Part shown: positions 34,303 through 44,011 of the stretch, piece by piece
Layout of the letters: the number at the start of each line of letters is the position of its first letter
Position numbering within the stretch: the stretch's first letter is position 1
DNA from: an uncultured Bacteroides sp.
GTDB taxonomy: Bacteria; Bacteroidota; Bacteroidia; Bacteroidales; Bacteroidaceae
DNA length: 64,000 nucleotides
Assembly (NCBI RefSeq): GCF_963677685.1
Contig: NZ_OY782186.1
Span: 2,728,001 to 2,792,000 of the forward strand
Reading direction: 5' to 3'
Notes under the pieces: generated by a model
What the model saw: the letters and a program-made list of their open reading frames with translations, nothing else
What the model was told of the DNA's origin: nothing
Databases searched by the model: none
Made by a program: the position numbers and the translations under genes

Positions 34303-37044
34303 TCAAAACCGTAAATTTGTCTCCATACCAAAATAGGGAGAAGAGTGTCTTCTTATCAAACTTGTTCCTAAACGATAAGTAGGATAAACAGTCAGTATCC
34401 TGTTTACAAAGAGAGATAAGCCTATATTTCTACCGATCTCTTTGGTTGCTTTAAGATTAATATTCATAGCAAAAGGAATTGTTGATTTATCAAAATAAGC
34501 TGAGGAATATGAATTTACAAGATGCTGCAATTCCGAGTTGCTTTTATCTGCTTCGGTAAACGGGTGCTCAGTTCCCGACTTATCAATATATGAAGTTGGC
34601 GTTCCATCATTCCATAAAGATTGGCTGCTCGTAAACCAGGTACATTGGGCAGTAGTCGAAAAGATCAGCCCTAAACGCTGTAGATAAGTATCAAACATGA
34701 AATTAGTGCTAAACTTCTGATATTCCATTCCATTCTCCCACTGATAAAGCCCAATATATTGTAATTGCTTGCCATTAAGCAGGATGGACGACGATTTATA
34801 AAAAGGCATACTGTTACTAGTAATAGTGCGAAGCCATGCCCCATTAATTGTGATTTTGGTTTTCAACGATTCTATCCGTTTAAAGGAAAATTGAAATTCA
34901 AGACCTCGCTTATATATGCGCGTTCCATTGCCAACCATACCATACGTATCAATTAATGTATCTGCCATATAAGTCATATCTTCCAATACAGGCGGACCGG
35001 TTAGTGTAGAAGCATCAATAGAATTTATATCATAATTCTTATACGTCAAAGCTTTGTAATAAGAGATGTTTCGGAAAGCATTATTCATCCGTTCATCAAA
35101 ATAAGTCACTGAAAAATCATTCCCTTTATAAGAGCCTCCTAGACGAATCTCCCATTTACGATTACGTGCCGGCCTCAAATCATAATTGGTATTATCCCAT
35201 TTATAAGTCTTCAAATTAATACGTCGATAATCGGGATTATTATGATAATAATTCAGCTGAACAATATCTTCATAATGAACATCGGGATAAAGTTGATCTA
35301 CTGTAGGCTTCTTTGTATGCCAACCCAGTCCGGTAGATAAATAGATTTTCCAATCAGGATGAAATGACGGTAATGTCCACTTCACATTTACTCGAGGATC
35401 TAGATATAATTTGTCACTCATCTCATACTTATTAGATAAGTGAAGTAAGGAGAACGAACGCACTCCGGCAACAACATCAAACCGGTGCTTTGCTACAGAA
35501 AATTTCATAGCATCTTCTAAATAGAAAGCTCCTTCACCTATTGCGGGAATATCTTTGTAACTTCTGGGACGAGTAGAAGAAGAGGCAGACAACGGACGAG
35601 TCATATCATAAACCTGCCCGTCACCAAAATTCTTCATATAATTCCACTCAGTACCGAACTTCATCCTATGACTAATTCCTATTTTCTTAAATTGAGAAGT
35701 AGCGTTTAACTTTGCATACAGATTCATCGGTTTACCATCTATTAGCATATGGGAGGTATAGCTATAAGGCAAATATTCACCATCATAGACTCCCGTTTCC
35801 AATGCATTTGGTACAGCCATAGGACGATCTAAAGAGACTTTCTTCGTCTGCTCCAATCGATTAAATCCCTGAGTAACGGATGCTACCGCATCCAGTGTAT
35901 GAATAAACTTATTGTGAAGGAAATCAAGATTAAGTTTTCCGGTGAAATTAATCTTATCATAAGAAGACTTATAAATATCTCCCTTCAAACTAATATCAGG
36001 GTCAGACTTAGCATCATCAAATGACCCCGTATAATCCATTGCTAAATCCCATTTATACAGAAAGTTAGCAGTCTCACCTAAGCTGTGTAATCTAGCTGAG
36101 GCATTTATTCGCTTATAATTTTCGAAATTGTTACGAGGGTCTATTTTAGAATCAAGATATCCTAAATCTGTATTCAGAATATATTTCCCATCGAACAGTT
36201 CAAACCCCTTTCCGATAGAAAAAAGTTTGCTATATTGATCTGCTTTAAAGCGTCCTTCTATAGGAGTTTCTTTGTTTTTTCTTTTGATAATAACCAAACC
36301 ATTGGTAAGATTTCCATATTCTACTGAAGGAATACCTCGAATTATTTCAACACTTTCAATATTGTCGGTAGAAAGTGTCCGCATATCTAAACCTTTAGAA
36401 ACAAACTCCTTATTTGAACTTTCACCAGGTATATATTGCAGATTTCCATCTGTATTAAGGGGTACACCATCCATATTAAAAGCAACTCCCAAAGAAGAAA
36501 TATCCTCTCCGGTGGAGCGGGCTTCTCGTAAACTAATAAGATTGGCTACTCCCATCTTTGGGTCTATGGATTTCGCACCAGGGAGTAGCTCTAATAGATC
36601 AGTAAAACTAGTAGGCTGCAAATGTTCCATCGCTGTACGGTCTATTTTTGAAGAACTAGTCATTCCTTTTGATTCGGAAGCTGTCACGGTCACCTCATTT
36701 AATGAAGTAGCTGAAGAACGCAAGAAAAAAGATTGGGTATTAGCTAGAGGAAGCGTCAACTGTTGACTCAACTTTTCATACCCTAAATAAGAAATATAGA
36801 TTTGGTATTTCCCTTCCTGAAGATTTGAGAAATGAAAAGATCCATAATTATCACTAACAGTACCATAAGACATTCCTTTTTCCGACACCAATTGTATCGT
36901 TGCAAAACTAAGAGGTTCAGCCGAATGAATATCCTTTACTATTCCACGCAAAGTGACAATCTTAACTTTTTCAGAAGAGTGTGCGGATAAGGGTGAATAA
37001 TGAAGCAATAAAAGTAGAGACAAAAGGATAAACTTAAAGTGCAT
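34303..37044 (-). CDS. TonB-dependent outer-membrane receptor
   Basis: A 913-residue receptor: a signal peptide (residues 1-21), a CarboxypepD_reg-like domain (~27-110, VTLRGIVKDIHSAEPLSFATIQL), a plug domain (~120-235, LLELLPGAKSIDPKMGV ... DNIESVEIIRGIPSVEYGNLTNG), then a 22-strand barrel ending GMETNLRF. It imports a ligand using TonB energy. It heads an eight-gene operon. Two palindromes just upstream of its -7 box suggest repression by a dimeric regulator. The PepSY partner suggests iron or a siderophore, but this is inference. Confidence 0.9.
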   Translation of the reverse strand: MHFKFILLSLLLLLHYSPLSAHSSEKVKIVTLRGIVKDIHSAEPLSFATIQLVSEKGMSYGTVSDNYGSFHFSNLQEGKYQIYISYLGYEKLSQQLTLPLANTQSFFLRSSATSLNEVTVTASESKGMTSSSKIDRTAMEHLQPTSFTDLLELLPGAKSIDPKMGVANLISLREARSTGEDISSLGVAFNMDGVPLNTDGNLQYIPGESSNKEFVSKGLDMRTLSTDNIESVEIIRGIPSVEYGNLTNGLVIIKRKNKETPIEGRFKADQYSKLFSIGKGFELFDGKYILNTDLGYLDSKIDPRNNFENYKRINASARLHSLGETANFLYKWDLAMDYTGSFDDAKSDPDISLKGDIYKSSYDKINFTGKLNLDFLHNKFIHTLDAVASVTQGFNRLEQTKKVSLDRPMAVPNALETGVYDGEYLPYSYTSHMLIDGKPMNLYAKLNATSQFKKIGISHRMKFGTEWNYMKNFGDGQVYDMTRPLSASSSTRPRSYKDIPAIGEGAFYLEDAMKFSVAKHRFDVVAGVRSFSLLHLSNKYEMSDKLYLDPRVNVKWTLPSFHPDWKIYLSTGLGWHTKKPTVDQLYPDVHYEDIVQLNYYHNNPDYRRINLKTYKWDNTNYDLRPARNRKWEIRLGGSYKGNDFSVTYFDERMNNAFRNISYYKALTYKNYDINSIDASTLTGPPVLEDMTYMADTLIDTYGMVGNGTRIYKRGLEFQFSFKRIESLKTKITINGAWLRTITSNSMPFYKSSSILLNGKQLQYIGLYQWENGMEYQKFSTNFMFDTYLQRLGLIFSTTAQCTWFTSSQSLWNDGTPTSYIDKSGTEHPFTEADKSNSELQHLVNSYSSAYFDKSTIPFAMNINLKATKEIGRNIGLSLFVNRILTVYPTYRLGTSLIRRHSSPYFGMETNLRF

Positions 37045-37066
37045 TTTTTGTTATTTTTTACACTTG

Positions 37067-37135
37067 CAAAGTTATCAAGATTGAATTCTCTGTACAATAC
37101 CCAATATTTGGTATATCTACTAATATATATTAGTA
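37067..37135 (-). promoter_or_regulatory. Promoter and palindromic operators of the TonB operon
   Basis: TAACTTTG (minus, 37074-37067) is a -7 box 23 bp before the receptor ATG. Upstream are an interrupted palindrome, ATACCCAATATTTGGTAT at 37098-37115, and a perfect 18-bp palindrome, TACTAATATATATTAGTA at 37118-37135. They cover the region of the -33 box and just beyond it, a usual place for repressors or activators. Confidence 0.55.
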
Positions 37136-37644
37136 TTTAAAGGTTCAATTTACTTTTCAATACCTAAATAGTATTATTTTGCAAAAAACAAATATTTATT
37201 GCTACCCAACAAAAGCAATGATCTCAAGAGAGTAAACACATTTTAGTATCATCCAAATACTTATTCTTCTTTCCTCCTATTCACTACAGTATCTAAGCAT
37301 ACCTATTAATTGTTTTCTCCGCATAAAGCAATTGCCTTTATCAAGAAACAGACTCCGTCATGCAAATGAGGACTTTCTGTCACACAATTGAAGAACAAAC
37401 ATCATCCAGCTGTGTGACCCAGATCCTGCAATTGAATGACCAACTATTTTTTTAATAAAAAATGCTTAAGATGCCCTAGTAATGCAGATAAGTTAAGTAT
37501 AAACCAACGATATTAAACATACAGACGATGTATGATCTTCTACAGTCCCTTATCTCTTCTCTTAAACAAGAGATATCACCATCTAAAAGTATACTCTATA
37601 ATTATTTTACTACAAGTATATAGCATGTTCCTCATATAAAAAAA
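37136..37644. other. Gene-free region between two minus-strand operons
   Basis: No credible gene in about 500 bp. An 8-bp hairpin GTCACACA/TGTGTGAC (37379-37386 with 37411-37418) is the only notable structure before the terminator of the pilus operon. Confidence 0.45.
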
Positions 37645-37645
37645 G

Positions 37646-37675
37646 ACCTCCCCAAGCTCGCTAGCCTGAGGAGGT
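37646..37675 (-). terminator. Rho-independent terminator of the pilus operon
   Basis: On the minus strand AACCTCCTCAGG pairs with CTTGGGGAGGT around a small loop and is followed by a run of seven T (37644-37638). It lies about 90 bp after the stop of the tip gene. Confidence 0.85.
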
Positions 37676-37766
37676 TACAAACAAAACAAACAAATAAAAA
37701 AACCGTGATTCACATCATGAGTATTTTTCTTTTCTTAGAAGAATAGATATTGCATTACGTGCCGCT

Positions 37767-39533
37767 TTAATTCTGAATACACCGTACTGCAAACCCGAGC
37801 TGACGATTATAGCTGTTCGCCGGAGACACGCTGATGCTATAGAAGCTCAAGTAGTATCCAGCCGTAAAACCGGTATATGCACTGCTGCTCCAACAGTAGC
37901 CGGCCTGACCAACGTAGAGCAGCGTACCACTAGAGTTACAATAGCCCGATGCAGGAAAACTACTACTATTACCATTAACGGTATACATACCGCCACTGGA
38001 TATTTGAGTGGTACCTTGCGCATTACTAGACGCAGCAGTAAAAGCACCAAACTTAGCCCAAGGTGCAGTAATGGTAGTCCATGATACAGCAACAACATCA
38101 GCCACACCTGCAGCATTGAATTCTTCTGCCGTAGGCATGCGCCAATTGCCACTCACCGCACCTGTCTTACTCAAGTATTTGCAGATATCTCCTTTATATG
38201 CCGCATAGTTCGCATCCGTATTCCGAACAGCATCATTCAAAAAAGTATTCGTCTGACCTCCATTTGTTATGTCATCATCAAAATAATCAATGGAGGAAAA
38301 GGTGGTTTCTCCTGTAGCCCACGTACTATTTGTAGGAGTAGTGGAGTTATAAGTAGGCGTATATGTAACGTAAGTACTACTTAGAGATACTCCCACTAAA
38401 GAGCCCCAACGGAAACAGACTCCCTGTTTTTGATTGTTAGCGGTGGTTACCTCAGTATCAAAAGTCAACTTTGTTCCATCCCAATAAATATTACTACCTG
38501 CCCAAATCACTTTATTATAGATAATTCGGGTATCGCTATCATTGGGTTTAAGAATTATATTATAAGTGTATTGACAATTTCGCTTCACATTAAAATTAGT
38601 GGTATTGTTTGCTCCCAAATAGATCTTCCATGATAATGAAGTATAGCCCGGAGCTTTGCCATAGATGATTACATAAGCGGCAGAATCAGCAGGAGCAGCC
38701 GGAGCGTTTGCTTTGATCTTAGCACTCTGTACTGTTATAGCCCTATTTACTCCCGGACGGTTTTCATACATGTAAAAGGTGTTGTTAAATGAGCTCACAT
38801 TAGCCAAAACAAGTGTTCCGCTATTTGTCCAGCTTGATGCATTGGCAGGCAAAGAGGCATCCTCGGCACGAGTGGTTTGTGTGTCCGTAGTACTCTGCTC
38901 CGTACTTAAGGGGCGGGATACATAGTAAGATCTCACAGGTAAACCATAAATGCGATACCCCGATAGAGTGATCCCACTTCCGGCGGAGATACCCACATTC
39001 AGGGTTACTTTAGCTGCCAGGCGACTCACCGTCATACCATCCGTAAGGGTGCTTTCTCCCAAAGCAATGTCTACCGTCTTGCTACCTGTCATTAGCAGGT
39101 AACCAAAGTTAGTGATCTCATCCCACGAAGAGATGCTTGTGTTCAAGGCTTTCAGCTTCGCTTCCGTATCAGCTATCGCTCCACTAAAAAGGGAAGCGTT
39201 ACCCGTATTGGCTATGGCATAGATCGTACAGTTCGTGCCGCTACGAGCCCGGACCGTATAAGGAGCCGAAGTCTGATAGCTCTGACCTGTGAGTTCTCCC
39301 GAACTGTTGTACACCAGGATATGCAAATCATGAATAGTGCTTTCATCGACGGCGCGGGTGGAGATATCATTCGAATTTTCAGCACGCACGTCCAAGCGAA
39401 TCAAAGCTGTTTGAACACTTTGGGCATCAGAATCTCCGTTTGGAACATCCTGCGTGCAGCAGGTAAGCACAAACAATACCATCCATGCGCACAGAAACGA
39501 AAACCACAGTTCCCACACTCCTCTTTTTATCAT
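37767..39533 (-). CDS. Pilus tip-type lipoprotein with FISUMP-like C terminus (Mfa3-5-like)
   Basis: A 588-residue lipoprotein from the ATG at 39533 (MIKRGVWELWFSFLCAW ... LTCC); an upstream ATG at 39566 would add 11 residues and a poorer signal peptide. Residues ~35-320 form Mfa-type fimbrillin beta domains, with TRAVDESTIHDLHILVYN and LTDGMTVSRLAAKVTLNV. The last ~200 residues resemble the FISUMP domain: NWRMPTAEEFNAAG, GYCWSSSAY, GFAVRCIQN. It is the last gene of the pilus operon, where tip or accessory adhesins usually lie. A truncated near-copy of this C terminus lies at 46595-47231. Confidence 0.8.
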   Translation of the reverse strand: MIKRGVWELWFSFLCAWMVLFVLTCCTQDVPNGDSDAQSVQTALIRLDVRAENSNDISTRAVDESTIHDLHILVYNSSGELTGQSYQTSAPYTVRARSGTNCTIYAIANTGNASLFSGAIADTEAKLKALNTSISSWDEITNFGYLLMTGSKTVDIALGESTLTDGMTVSRLAAKVTLNVGISAGSGITLSGYRIYGLPVRSYYVSRPLSTEQSTTDTQTTRAEDASLPANASSWTNSGTLVLANVSSFNNTFYMYENRPGVNRAITVQSAKIKANAPAAPADSAAYVIIYGKAPGYTSLSWKIYLGANNTTNFNVKRNCQYTYNIILKPNDSDTRIIYNKVIWAGSNIYWDGTKLTFDTEVTTANNQKQGVCFRWGSLVGVSLSSTYVTYTPTYNSTTPTNSTWATGETTFSSIDYFDDDITNGGQTNTFLNDAVRNTDANYAAYKGDICKYLSKTGAVSGNWRMPTAEEFNAAGVADVVAVSWTTITAPWAKFGAFTAASSNAQGTTQISSGGMYTVNGNSSSFPASGYCNSSGTLLYVGQAGYCWSSSAYTGFTAGYYLSFYSISVSPANSYNRQLGFAVRCIQN

Positions 39534-39630
39534 CTTATTTATTATTCTTGATAATCTAATACACATGCTTCCATTTATTATTGCAAAGAATTCTATTCAA
39601 ACATAGGAAGTTTTTCTTCTTTACTCTTAT

Positions 39631-40530
39631 TCAGAATTCAGTGTACTGTCCTCCCCCGCTACCCCAGGGAAGAACATTCACATTCACCAACAAACGAGCA
39701 TAGTCAAAATCAACAGTGATGTAGGTCTCCATACCCGGAACAGCTTTGAGAGGATTTCCTTCATCGTCCGTATTAATGGTGAACAGAAGTTTATCATTCC
39801 GGTAGAGATCAACAAAAACTTTATAATCCTCCTGCGTGGGGAAAACTCGGAAAAGAGGAGCCATCCACTCATCTTTCCCTTGAGTAGCATGCATAGTAGG
39901 AATATATCCGGCCTCTTTACCTAAAGGATTACCTAAAAAATTGAGTGCCGTACCTACTCCCCGTAACACAATGTGCAGCTTCTCTTCTTCCCCTCCGAAA
40001 TATTTCTGCAAATGACTTACTTTTACCGACAACCCCGCCGAAATACGTTCCATAACAAGTTTGACCGTATCACTCTGCATACCTCTGGTTAAAAGATTCT
40101 CGGAAGTGAGTCTCCTACGGGCATAAAAAAGATCCGTCACAGGCAGGTTATAACCTGATTCGGTTTCTAACAACCCTATCTGAGCATTCTCCAGTGAAGT
40201 ACCTACCGCTAACGAAGGTACTTTCAAACTGTCTCCTTTCAGATTAGCCCAAGCAACCAACGTCAAAGATTTATTTCGATCTGTACCAAACAAATAATCC
40301 GAGGAGGTACCCTTAGGCACCATCCTGACAAAACCGTTTTCATCGAACAAATACAGATCAATGGAGGTTATCGTTCCCGAGGAGGTAACATCCTGCCCCG
40401 AAGGCGTTACCGCATTTACAGTGAGCTCATACTGTACACAGTTATCCGTTTGCTCCCCTATGCAGCCAAAGAGCAGCATCGTAGCAAACAACAAAGTAAA
40501 AAAGCGGTATAAGAAAGTCAGGGCATTCAT
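39631..40530 (-). CDS. FimB/Mfa2-family fimbrial anchor
   Basis: A 299-residue lipoprotein (signal peptide ending LLFGC, Cys ~23). It has the Mfa2 pattern: SIDLYLFDENGFVRMV early, LTLVAWANLKGD, and METYITVDFDYARLLVNVNVLPW at the end. Mfa2/FimB proteins anchor the pilus in the outer membrane and limit its length. It lies directly after the major subunit gene (15-bp gap), as in other type V pilus loci. Confidence 0.87.
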   Translation of the reverse strand: MNALTFLYRFFTLLFATMLLFGCIGEQTDNCVQYELTVNAVTPSGQDVTSSGTITSIDLYLFDENGFVRMVPKGTSSDYLFGTDRNKSLTLVAWANLKGDSLKVPSLAVGTSLENAQIGLLETESGYNLPVTDLFYARRRLTSENLLTRGMQSDTVKLVMERISAGLSVKVSHLQKYFGGEEEKLHIVLRGVGTALNFLGNPLGKEAGYIPTMHATQGKDEWMAPLFRVFPTQEDYKVFVDLYRNDKLLFTINTDDEGNPLKAVPGMETYITVDFDYARLLVNVNVLPWGSGGGQYTEF

Positions 40531-40545
40531 CGTCTGTTCCTTTAT

Positions 40546-41616
40546 TTAATCAAAAATGACATCCTGAGTAACAATAAGAGTCCAGTCCGCCACCTGAACA
40601 TTCACCGTCAATGCTGCTGGCTCAATATCCGTTGCTGGGGAGGCAACCCCTTTTCCCTTAATAGTCACTCCGATCTTATAAGCCAGATTGCGTGTAATGG
40701 TTGCGTCGCCAGAACCATCATTTGTTGTTCCGGTCTGGTTCTTATTCACCACCACAGGATAGTAAACAGTCTCTTCAGAGGAAGCACCTGCACCATCGGC
40801 ATCAAACGTCCCCTTAATAACCAATTTGGTGGGATTCGTTGCGTCATTGACAAAGGTATAAAACCAATAAGGAGTGGTATAGGAGGTTGAGGTGATACTT
40901 TGATCCAAGGTATTAAGCAGGTATTCATTACCAGCATCCTCTCCCGTTATCAGGCTAGTAGTTGTGGGAGAACCCGGATCAACCGTGGAAGTAGATTTGG
41001 CGTTATAAAGAAAAATACCCGTAGCCGTAAAAGTAGCATCTTTATATTGCCCGTTAGGATCAAAATCAGCCTTGATATCCGCTATGGAGATACGAGAAAC
41101 CAAACGGCTTAGCTGCATGGTGACCGTATTGGTGGCTCCGGCAGTGAGATCCACCGAAGTCTGCTCTGCAGACATGGGGAGATTCGTATTCTCTTGTGCT
41201 CCAGAATTATTGGTTTGAGAGAGTTGAACCGTTTTCGCCACAAATGCAGTACGGGTCGTAACTCCCGCAAAAGTACCCGAAGGAGCGTTAGCTACTACAA
41301 TTACAGAACAACTGGTAGCGGGACTACAATTCACAATACCCGTTTTAGCTGTTACTTGTCCGGATGTAAATTCAGCTATGGTATTGGTGGAGCCATCGGA
41401 GTTAAAGACGCCTACTGCAACCGTGTTAATCTTGTTTTCAGCTCCGGTATCACCGGGCAATTCTGTACCGGTGGCACGAGTGGCACTTCCGGTGAGGTTA
41501 AGTTCCATTTTTGCAGTTTTTTCTCCTGAAGAGTTAGGAACGGGATCACTCTCACTCGAACAACCTGCAAAAAGCATTGCACATGCGGCTGCCATCAAAT
41601 AAAAATCTTTTTTCAT
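40546..41616 (-). CDS. Mfa1/FimA-family major fimbrillin
   Basis: A 356-residue lipoprotein precursor (MKKDFYLMAAACAMLFAGC). It has an N-terminal TARMELNL.GSATRATG-like segment, which in this family includes the Arg-gingipain-type cleavage site (here around SATRATG), and a C-terminal donor strand region DIEPAALTVNVQVADW. Subunits polymerise by donor-strand exchange after proteolysis to form the pilus shaft. A 268-bp AT-rich gap separates it from the DUF3868 gene upstream, perhaps with an internal promoter. Confidence 0.88.
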   Translation of the reverse strand: MKKDFYLMAAACAMLFAGCSSESDPVPNSSGEKTAKMELNLTGSATRATGTELPGDTGAENKINTVAVGVFNSDGSTNTIAEFTSGQVTAKTGIVNCSPATSCSVIVVANAPSGTFAGVTTRTAFVAKTVQLSQTNNSGAQENTNLPMSAEQTSVDLTAGATNTVTMQLSRLVSRISIADIKADFDPNGQYKDATFTATGIFLYNAKSTSTVDPGSPTTTSLITGEDAGNEYLLNTLDQSITSTSYTTPYWFYTFVNDATNPTKLVIKGTFDADGAGASSEETVYYPVVVNKNQTGTTNDGSGDATITRNLAYKIGVTIKGKGVASPATDIEPAALTVNVQVADWTLIVTQDVIFD

Positions 41617-41884
41617 AATCGTCTGTTTTTAAATTCAATATTTCTATATTACTATCTAGTACAGGAAAGTTTTAGCTTTATTCTTGTCTATTCATAATGC
41701 TCACTTTCGTATTCTTTATTCTTGCTTTCGGTTTATTCTCACTTTAGAGCTTGCTTAAGTTTTTATAAAAAGCTATTTTAAGCTATACTCTTAGGCTTTT
41801 CTTGTTTTCTGTATCATTGTCTTTTTTGGTTTTTTTACAGTTCTATTTCTGTTCGCACATCTTCTCTCCTCATTATTCTTTGAT

Positions 41885-43372
41885 TTATTTCTTCTTCAGC
41901 TCATCTAATGCTTGTTGCGCTTCTTTCACTCCAGCAGCTGCGGCCATCAGTAAATAAATCTCTGCTTTGTCACGGTTGCCTTCGAGCAGGTAAAGAATAC
42001 CTAAGTTATTGTAAGCAGCAGGAAGTGTAGCATATTTATCCAGATAAACATGAGCTTTCTTGGTATCCCGTTTGCTTAGAGCTACTGCCGCGGCGTTAAT
42101 CGCTGCTTGTGGGCTGTCGGGGAAGAGACGAGCTGTCAGATCCATCGCGTCATTATACTCCGTGGAGCCTTTGGGATAGCTCATTGCAACAGCAAAGAAC
42201 TCCGAGAGACTCAAAGAGTGGGAACCGGTCTCGAAGAGACGACGACCCTGAGCTGTGTCCACTCCTTTACGGGTGTAGCTGATCGCATAACTCAGGCGTT
42301 TAACTTTGGGGAATATATTGGATTGCAAATAACGATATGGTAACCCATCGCCAAGCTCCATCAACATTCTCTCTCTGCCTTTGGTCAGCTCAACACTGTT
42401 GATGATGTCGCTTACCGCTTCACGCAAGTTCATGTCAGAGGATTGCACCAATGAACGGATCGAATCCCAATCTTCCGCAGTCCAACTTATCTCGATAGGC
42501 GTTCTGCCTGCCACACGATTCTCACGCAAGTAATCCTTAAGCGAAAGTGCGCGCAGAGAAGCCTGCTTCTCATTCTTGTGCAAATGCCCTATTGGAGCAC
42601 CATAACCTCTCAAGCTTAGTTTGGTCACGCTCACCCCGTTTTGTTGCTGCAAGCCACGAACCGCTTCACGCAAACGATAATAAATCTCATAATTCTGTTT
42701 CTCGGTAGAAAGTCGGTCCAGTTGCTTATCCCCATCAAAAGAGATCACTCCTTTAAGCATAGAGAGGGTATCATCTTCAGCGGCAGGGGCAACGATATTC
42801 ACTAGGCTTAGATAGCGAGTATCAATATTTTCTTTGATTTGGGAAGTACGAGCTTTAGGCAGGATGATGGCATCGGCAATCTTATCTTGGAATTCCTTGG
42901 CGGGTTTACCGTTGCAACCGCACTCACGACTATTCATCAGCAGTACCGCATCTTTCATCCATTTCCGATAAGGAATCTGAACCTGATAAGAAAATTGGCG
43001 AATGCTTTTGGGATCGTTTTTTATCACTATTGCCGGAGCATTAAAACGGGAATTCTTCTTTTTAGAATATTTCCCTCCCGAAAGAACTTCTGTGCGGTGA
43101 TACACCTTCTGCTGCTCAAGACCATTGACAAGGATCGAAGGAAGTTCCAGACAATAGTCCGGACTCTTTAACAAGGGAGTTAGGGTCAAGGATTCGTTAG
43201 AAGCCATTTTCAAACCTTCATAGTTCACATTCATACGTACATGAAGGTTACCCTCCGAAACATAAATCTCTTTACCCGTAAGGGAGATCTCTCCTTTGTA
43301 CACCTCCTGAGCAAAAGCCGGAACAACCATCTGTTGCGCCAACAAAAACAATATTATAAGACTCTTTTTCAT
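41885..43372 (-). CDS. DUF3868 pilus-biogenesis protein
   Basis: A 495-residue exported protein (signal peptide ending PAFAQ). Residues ~20-180 are DUF3868 (beta-rich). An OmpA-like middle part has LSLRGYGAPIGHLHKNEKQASLRALSLKDYL, and a TPR-like C terminus holds KKAHVYLDKYATLPAAYNNLG. This architecture recurs next to DUF3575 at the head of Bacteroidales pilus operons and is probably an outer-membrane assembly factor. Confidence 0.85.
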   Translation of the reverse strand: MKKSLIILFLLAQQMVVPAFAQEVYKGEISLTGKEIYVSEGNLHVRMNVNYEGLKMASNESLTLTPLLKSPDYCLELPSILVNGLEQQKVYHRTEVLSGGKYSKKKNSRFNAPAIVIKNDPKSIRQFSYQVQIPYRKWMKDAVLLMNSRECGCNGKPAKEFQDKIADAIILPKARTSQIKENIDTRYLSLVNIVAPAAEDDTLSMLKGVISFDGDKQLDRLSTEKQNYEIYYRLREAVRGLQQQNGVSVTKLSLRGYGAPIGHLHKNEKQASLRALSLKDYLRENRVAGRTPIEISWTAEDWDSIRSLVQSSDMNLREAVSDIINSVELTKGRERMLMELGDGLPYRYLQSNIFPKVKRLSYAISYTRKGVDTAQGRRLFETGSHSLSLSEFFAVAMSYPKGSTEYNDAMDLTARLFPDSPQAAINAAAVALSKRDTKKAHVYLDKYATLPAAYNNLGILYLLEGNRDKAEIYLLMAAAAGVKEAQQALDELKKK

Positions 43373-43423
43373 TATAGATTGACTATCGTTATTTCTATCT
43401 TGTTTTCTTTGTTTTTTTCTCTT

Positions 43424-44005
43424 TTACCAAAGCATATAAACCAGTGAAACGGCTACTTTGGTAGGACCCAAATAATTCTTATGACCGCTGCTAAGCTTTT
43501 CTCCGCAATGGGCGCAACGGTAACGGTCATAACTTGCTCGAACGTATCCCAATCCAAAAGTGGCTTCCAATCCCCAACGAGGAGAGAGTATCCATTGGTA
43601 ACCGTAAGAGAGACCTGCCCCCATCACTGAACCTTCATAACGCCAACTCTTCGTACCTTTATATAATCCGGCGAGAAGATCCGTATCGGCTATATTAAAC
43701 TCTCCCGCCAATAGATGTATTCCCCAGAAATGTCCGCTAAAGGGACGACAAGCCCATAAACGCAACTCGGGTTGCACCAGCCAATGCTTCCAACGTTTCA
43801 GACTCTCTTTGGAACCGAAAGGATTGTAATGCAAAGAAACATCCACACTAAAACGACCACCCAAAGATTGCTCGAAACTCACATTGGGAGAAAAGAACGC
43901 GTTCGAAAGAAGGTCGCTCTTCACAGCCAGAGACTGACTCCAAACAGTAGAAGTCAAGCCAAAAATTGAGCATAGCAGTATGAGTGTTGTTATTCGTTTG
44001 ATCAT
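43424..44005 (-). CDS. DUF3575 outer-membrane protein
   Basis: A 193-residue protein with a signal peptide (LILLCSIFGLTSTVWSQ) and the DUF3575 pattern LAVKSDLLSNAFFSPNVSFEQ ... RRFSVD-type strands, then W..QPELRLWACRPF. The C terminus ends in aromatic residues like a small barrel. It sits 51 bp before DUF3868 and 6 bp after a regulator-like gene. Two Cys pairs (CRPF and CAHC) are visible. Its role in pilus assembly is inferred from conserved neighbourhood. Confidence 0.85.
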   Translation of the reverse strand: MIKRITTLILLCSIFGLTSTVWSQSLAVKSDLLSNAFFSPNVSFEQSLGGRFSVDVSLHYNPFGSKESLKRWKHWLVQPELRLWACRPFSGHFWGIHLLAGEFNIADTDLLAGLYKGTKSWRYEGSVMGAGLSYGYQWILSPRWGLEATFGLGYVRASYDRYRCAHCGEKLSSGHKNYLGPTKVAVSLVYMLW

Positions 44006-44011
44006 AACGTA

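Noticed and set aside
36272..36766. 164-codon plus-strand frame inside the TonB receptor gene
   Set aside because: Long shadow frame on the opposite strand of the well-supported receptor gene, without any family resemblance.
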